From assembly GCA_018901355.1 (NCBI GenBank), contig JAHIEZ010000047.1, positions 1-6,684 on the forward strand: DNA of 6,684 bases. Reading direction: 5' to 3'. Numbering within the stretch: position 1 is the first letter of the stretch; every line of letters begins with the position of its first letter. Shown one piece after another: positions 5,171-6,684 of the stretch. The notes beneath the pieces were generated by a model. That model made no database searches. It was not told the DNA's origin and was given only the letters and a program-made list of their open reading frames with translations. Position numbers and translations under genes: made by a program. The stretch is from Patescibacteria group bacterium. GTDB lineage: Bacteria > Patescibacteriota > Microgenomatia > UBA12405.

Positions 5171-5198
5171 ACCCTCTTCGGGACTTCTTCGGGTTTAT
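5167..5198 (+). other. Hairpin between the DUF4349 and rarA genes
   Basis: ATAAACCC (5167-5174) pairs perfectly with GGGTTTAT (5191-5198) around a 16-nt loop TCTTCGGGACTTCTTC. It overlaps the DUF4349 stop codon and ends where the rarA extended -10 begins. No T-run follows, so it is at best a weak terminator or an mRNA end protector. Confidence 0.4.
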
Positions 5199-5206
5199 GC
5201 TATCAT
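5198..5206 (+). promoter_or_regulatory. Extended -10 element before rarA
   Basis: TGc (5198-5200) precedes TATCAT (5201-5206), and five bases later comes the rarA ATG (5212). No Shine-Dalgarno lies nearby; the only G-run (5191-5193) is 18 bases from the start. A leaderless transcript is predicted. Confidence 0.4.
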
Positions 5207-5211
5207 AAACC

Positions 5212-6393
5212 ATGCCTTTAGCCAATGACCTTCGCCCTCTTAGTTTAGATGATTTTGTCGGTCAGTCTCACCTAGTTGGCCCCGGTCAGCCTCTTCGTCT
5301 GGCCATTGAAAACAAACAGCTTTTTTCCATGATTTTTTGGGGTCCCCCCGGTGTTGGCAAAACCACCCTGGCCCGCATTTTAGCCAAAAATCTTGGGGCT
5401 GACATTCACATTCTTTCCGCCGTTTCTGCCGGAAAAGATGATATCCGAAAAATTATTGAAGTAGGGGCGTCCCGCCATGGCGGGACGCCCAAATTAATCC
5501 AAACGGTTCTTTTTTTAGACGAAATTCACCGTTTCAACAAAGCCCAACAGGATTATCTCCTGCCTTTTGTCGAATCCGGTGCTCTTATTTTAATTGGTGC
5601 TACCACCGAAAACCCCAGTTTTGAAGTTATCTCTCCACTTTTGTCCCGTTGCCGGGTTTTTATTTTAAACGAGTTAACCGATAAGGATATGGCCCAAATC
5701 ATCACCCACGCCGTTAAAAAACTAAAATCATCCATTTCTCCTACGGCCAAAGATTGGCTTATTCAAATGGCCAATGGCGATGCCCGTCAAGCCATCACTA
5801 TGCTTGACAACGCCCATACTCTTTATGGCAAATTAACCATAAAAAACCTCAAATCCACCCTGCAAAATTCTTATCTTCGTTTCGACAAAAAAGGCGAGGA
5901 ACATTACAACACCATTTCTGCCTTTATCAAATCCATGCGGGCTTCAAACCCCGACGCCGCTCTCTACTATCTGGCCCGTATGGTCGAGGCTGGCGAAGAT
6001 CCCAAATTTATTGCCCGTCGTATGGTTGTTTTCGCTTCCGAAGATATCGGCGTAGCCAATTCGTCTGCTCTAATGCTGGCTAATCAGGTTTTCAGAACCT
6101 GTGAAACAATCGGTTATCCCGAATGTGCTATCAATTTAGCCCATGGTGTCGTCTATCTTTCCACCTCTCCCAAAAATCGTTCTGCCTACGACGGCCTCCG
6201 TTCAGCTCAAGCCGATGTCAAACAATTTGGCAATCTTCCTATTCCTCTCAAGCTCAGAAATCCCGAAACCAAATTAATGGAAAGTATCGGTTATGGCAAG
6301 GGCTATGAAAAATACGATAAAGACGACCTTCTCCCAGACAAACTTAAAGGTAAAAAGTATTTTAAAAAAACAGTTTCCGGTAGTAGATCTTAG
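5212..6393 (+). CDS. rarA: RarA/MgsA, replication-associated recombination AAA+ ATPase
   Basis: RarA (MgsA; Mgs1/WRNIP1 in eukaryotes) is a tetrameric AAA+ ATPase related to clamp loaders that acts at stalled replication forks. This copy has 393 residues, slightly below the usual 410-450. Visible motifs are the family N-terminus PLANDLRP..L..FVGQSHL (2-21), Walker A GPPGVGKTT (44-52, K50), SAVSAGKDDIR (69-79), Walker B LFLDE with IHRFNKAQQD (100-114, D103-E104), sensor 1 GATTENPSFE (129-138) and the arginine finger in LLSRCR (143-148, R146). The C-terminal half carries the lid and tetramerisation domain with AFIKSMRASNPDAALYYLAR, EDPKFIARRMVVFASEDIG and LAHGVVYLS. Residues 85-93 (GASRHGGTP) come from a perfect 26-bp palindrome and lie just before Walker B, where relatives have a shorter variable loop. 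The gene seems intact. Its last 32 bp overlap the convergent SurA-like gene. Confidence 0.97.
   Translation: MPLANDLRPLSLDDFVGQSHLVGPGQPLRLAIENKQLFSMIFWGPPGVGKTTLARILAKNLGADIHILSAVSAGKDDIRKIIEVGASRHGGTPKLIQTVLFLDEIHRFNKAQQDYLLPFVESGALILIGATTENPSFEVISPLLSRCRVFILNELTDKDMAQIITHAVKKLKSSISPTAKDWLIQMANGDARQAITMLDNAHTLYGKLTIKNLKSTLQNSYLRFDKKGEEHYNTISAFIKSMRASNPDAALYYLARMVEAGEDPKFIARRMVVFASEDIGVANSSALMLANQVFRTCETIGYPECAINLAHGVVYLSTSPKNRSAYDGLRSAQADVKQFGNLPIPLKLRNPETKLMESIGYGKGYEKYDKDDLLPDKLKGKKYFKKTVSGSRS
5465..5490. repeat. 26-bp perfect palindrome inside rarA
   Basis: GGGCGTCCCGCCA (5465-5477) is followed directly by its exact reverse complement (5478-5490). It is the densest G+C patch in the gene and encodes residues 85-93 in frame. 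Similar C/G-rich palindromes with a CCCGCC/GGCGGG core are, as I recall, scattered in candidate-phyla genomes. In the window, CCGCC-AC-GGCGG (2746-2757, in the Nramp-like gene) is a weaker look-alike. Confidence 0.85.
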
Positions 6394-6684
6394 CTTCTGC
6401 CTTAAGACCGGCCAGCCAGGTATTTATGGCTTCATTTCCGGCCTGACTGCTCAATTGCTCTTTGGCCAAATTCTGCAATTCTTCCTCACTGCTGTCTTCG
6501 GGCAATTGGTCTTTATACTTTTCCAAAAAAGCATCAATATCCTCCTGACTGACTTCTTTACCTGCTCCAGCCATACTTTCCACCATTTTTTGTGTTCTTA
6601 TTTGTTTTTCCAAATCAACTCGGCTCATCCCCTCCGTTTCTAGGACTGCCTCCAAAGTTTGCCCCTGGGCTTTTATTTGATCTT
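6362..6684 (-). CDS. SurA-like periplasmic/extracytoplasmic chaperone, C-terminal part
   Basis: The minus-strand frame is open from the window edge (6684) to TAA at 6364-6362, giving about 106 residues; the N-terminus lies outside. The sequence has the pattern of the second half of a SurA N-terminal domain: DQIKAQGQTLEAVLETEGM, then SRVDLEKQIRTQKMVE, then VSQEDIDAFLEKYKDQLPE, then SEEELQNLAKEQLSSQAGN and a closing WLAGLKAEAKIYY. SurA and PrsA proteins bind unfolded exported proteins; many carry a parvulin prolyl isomerase domain, but here the protein ends right after the SurA-type helices with no room for one. The expected membrane anchor or signal peptide would be in the missing N-terminal part. 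A TTG at 6655 is not the start, because the frame and the family pattern continue upstream. Its 3' end overlaps rarA by 32 bp tail to tail. Confidence 0.8.
   Translation of the reverse strand, partial: DQIKAQGQTLEAVLETEGMSRVDLEKQIRTQKMVESMAGAGKEVSQEDIDAFLEKYKDQLPEDSSEEELQNLAKEQLSSQAGNEAINTWLAGLKAEAKIYYRKLFF

Noticed and set aside
6293..6643. Plus-strand frame after rarA
   Set aside because: Shadow of the SurA-like gene on the other strand; no start signal and a cysteine/phenylalanine-rich nonsense composition.

Overview
The gene content and style of this window suggest an uncultured bacterium of the Candidate Phyla Radiation (Patescibacteria), possibly Microgenomates-like. This is inference: genes are tightly packed and coding sequence is rather A+T-rich and rich in codons ending in pyrimidines. 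The families present (a RecB/PD-(D/E)XK-type nuclease C-terminus, a DUF4349 protein, a short GT39-like glycosyltransferase, RarA, a SurA-like chaperone) fit such genomes. No rRNA, tRNA, CRISPR array or transposase was seen.

Layout. At 1-318 (+) is the C-terminal end of a nuclease-like protein with a cysteine cluster. A near-consensus promoter (328-356), an 88-nt leader and a strong Shine-Dalgarno site precede a small three-helix membrane protein with a C-terminal LysM domain (451-984, +). From 985 to 1633 there is no protein gene. This stretch holds a G+C-rich hairpin after the LysM gene, a second strong promoter (1081-1109) and then about 515 nt that fold almost end to end into nested hairpins, finishing with a 15-bp long-range stem and a T-tract. 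I read this as an unidentified structured RNA, the most interesting item here. On the minus strand follow an atypical Nramp-family transporter (1634-3007) and a GT-C/GT39-like glycosyltransferase (3032-4294). Divergent from them, on plus, come a DUF4349 membrane protein (4328-5170) and the AAA+ ATPase RarA (5212-6393). RarA carries a 26-bp perfect palindrome inside its reading frame. A SurA-like chaperone (6362-6684, minus, partial) converges on and overlaps the rarA 3' end.

Expression themes. The LysM gene and the RNA have classical -35/-10 promoters with 17-bp spacing. Three other genes (the Nramp-like gene, DUF4349, rarA) instead show an extended -10 element (TGn plus a TAT-hexamer) ending only 5-7 nt before the ATG and no usable Shine-Dalgarno, which predicts leaderless mRNAs. 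The glycosyltransferase gene has a plain -10-like hexamer at the same distance.

The proteins do not form one obvious pathway. LysM, DUF4349, GT39-like, Nramp-like and SurA-like all act at or outside the cell membrane; RarA and the nuclease belong to DNA maintenance.
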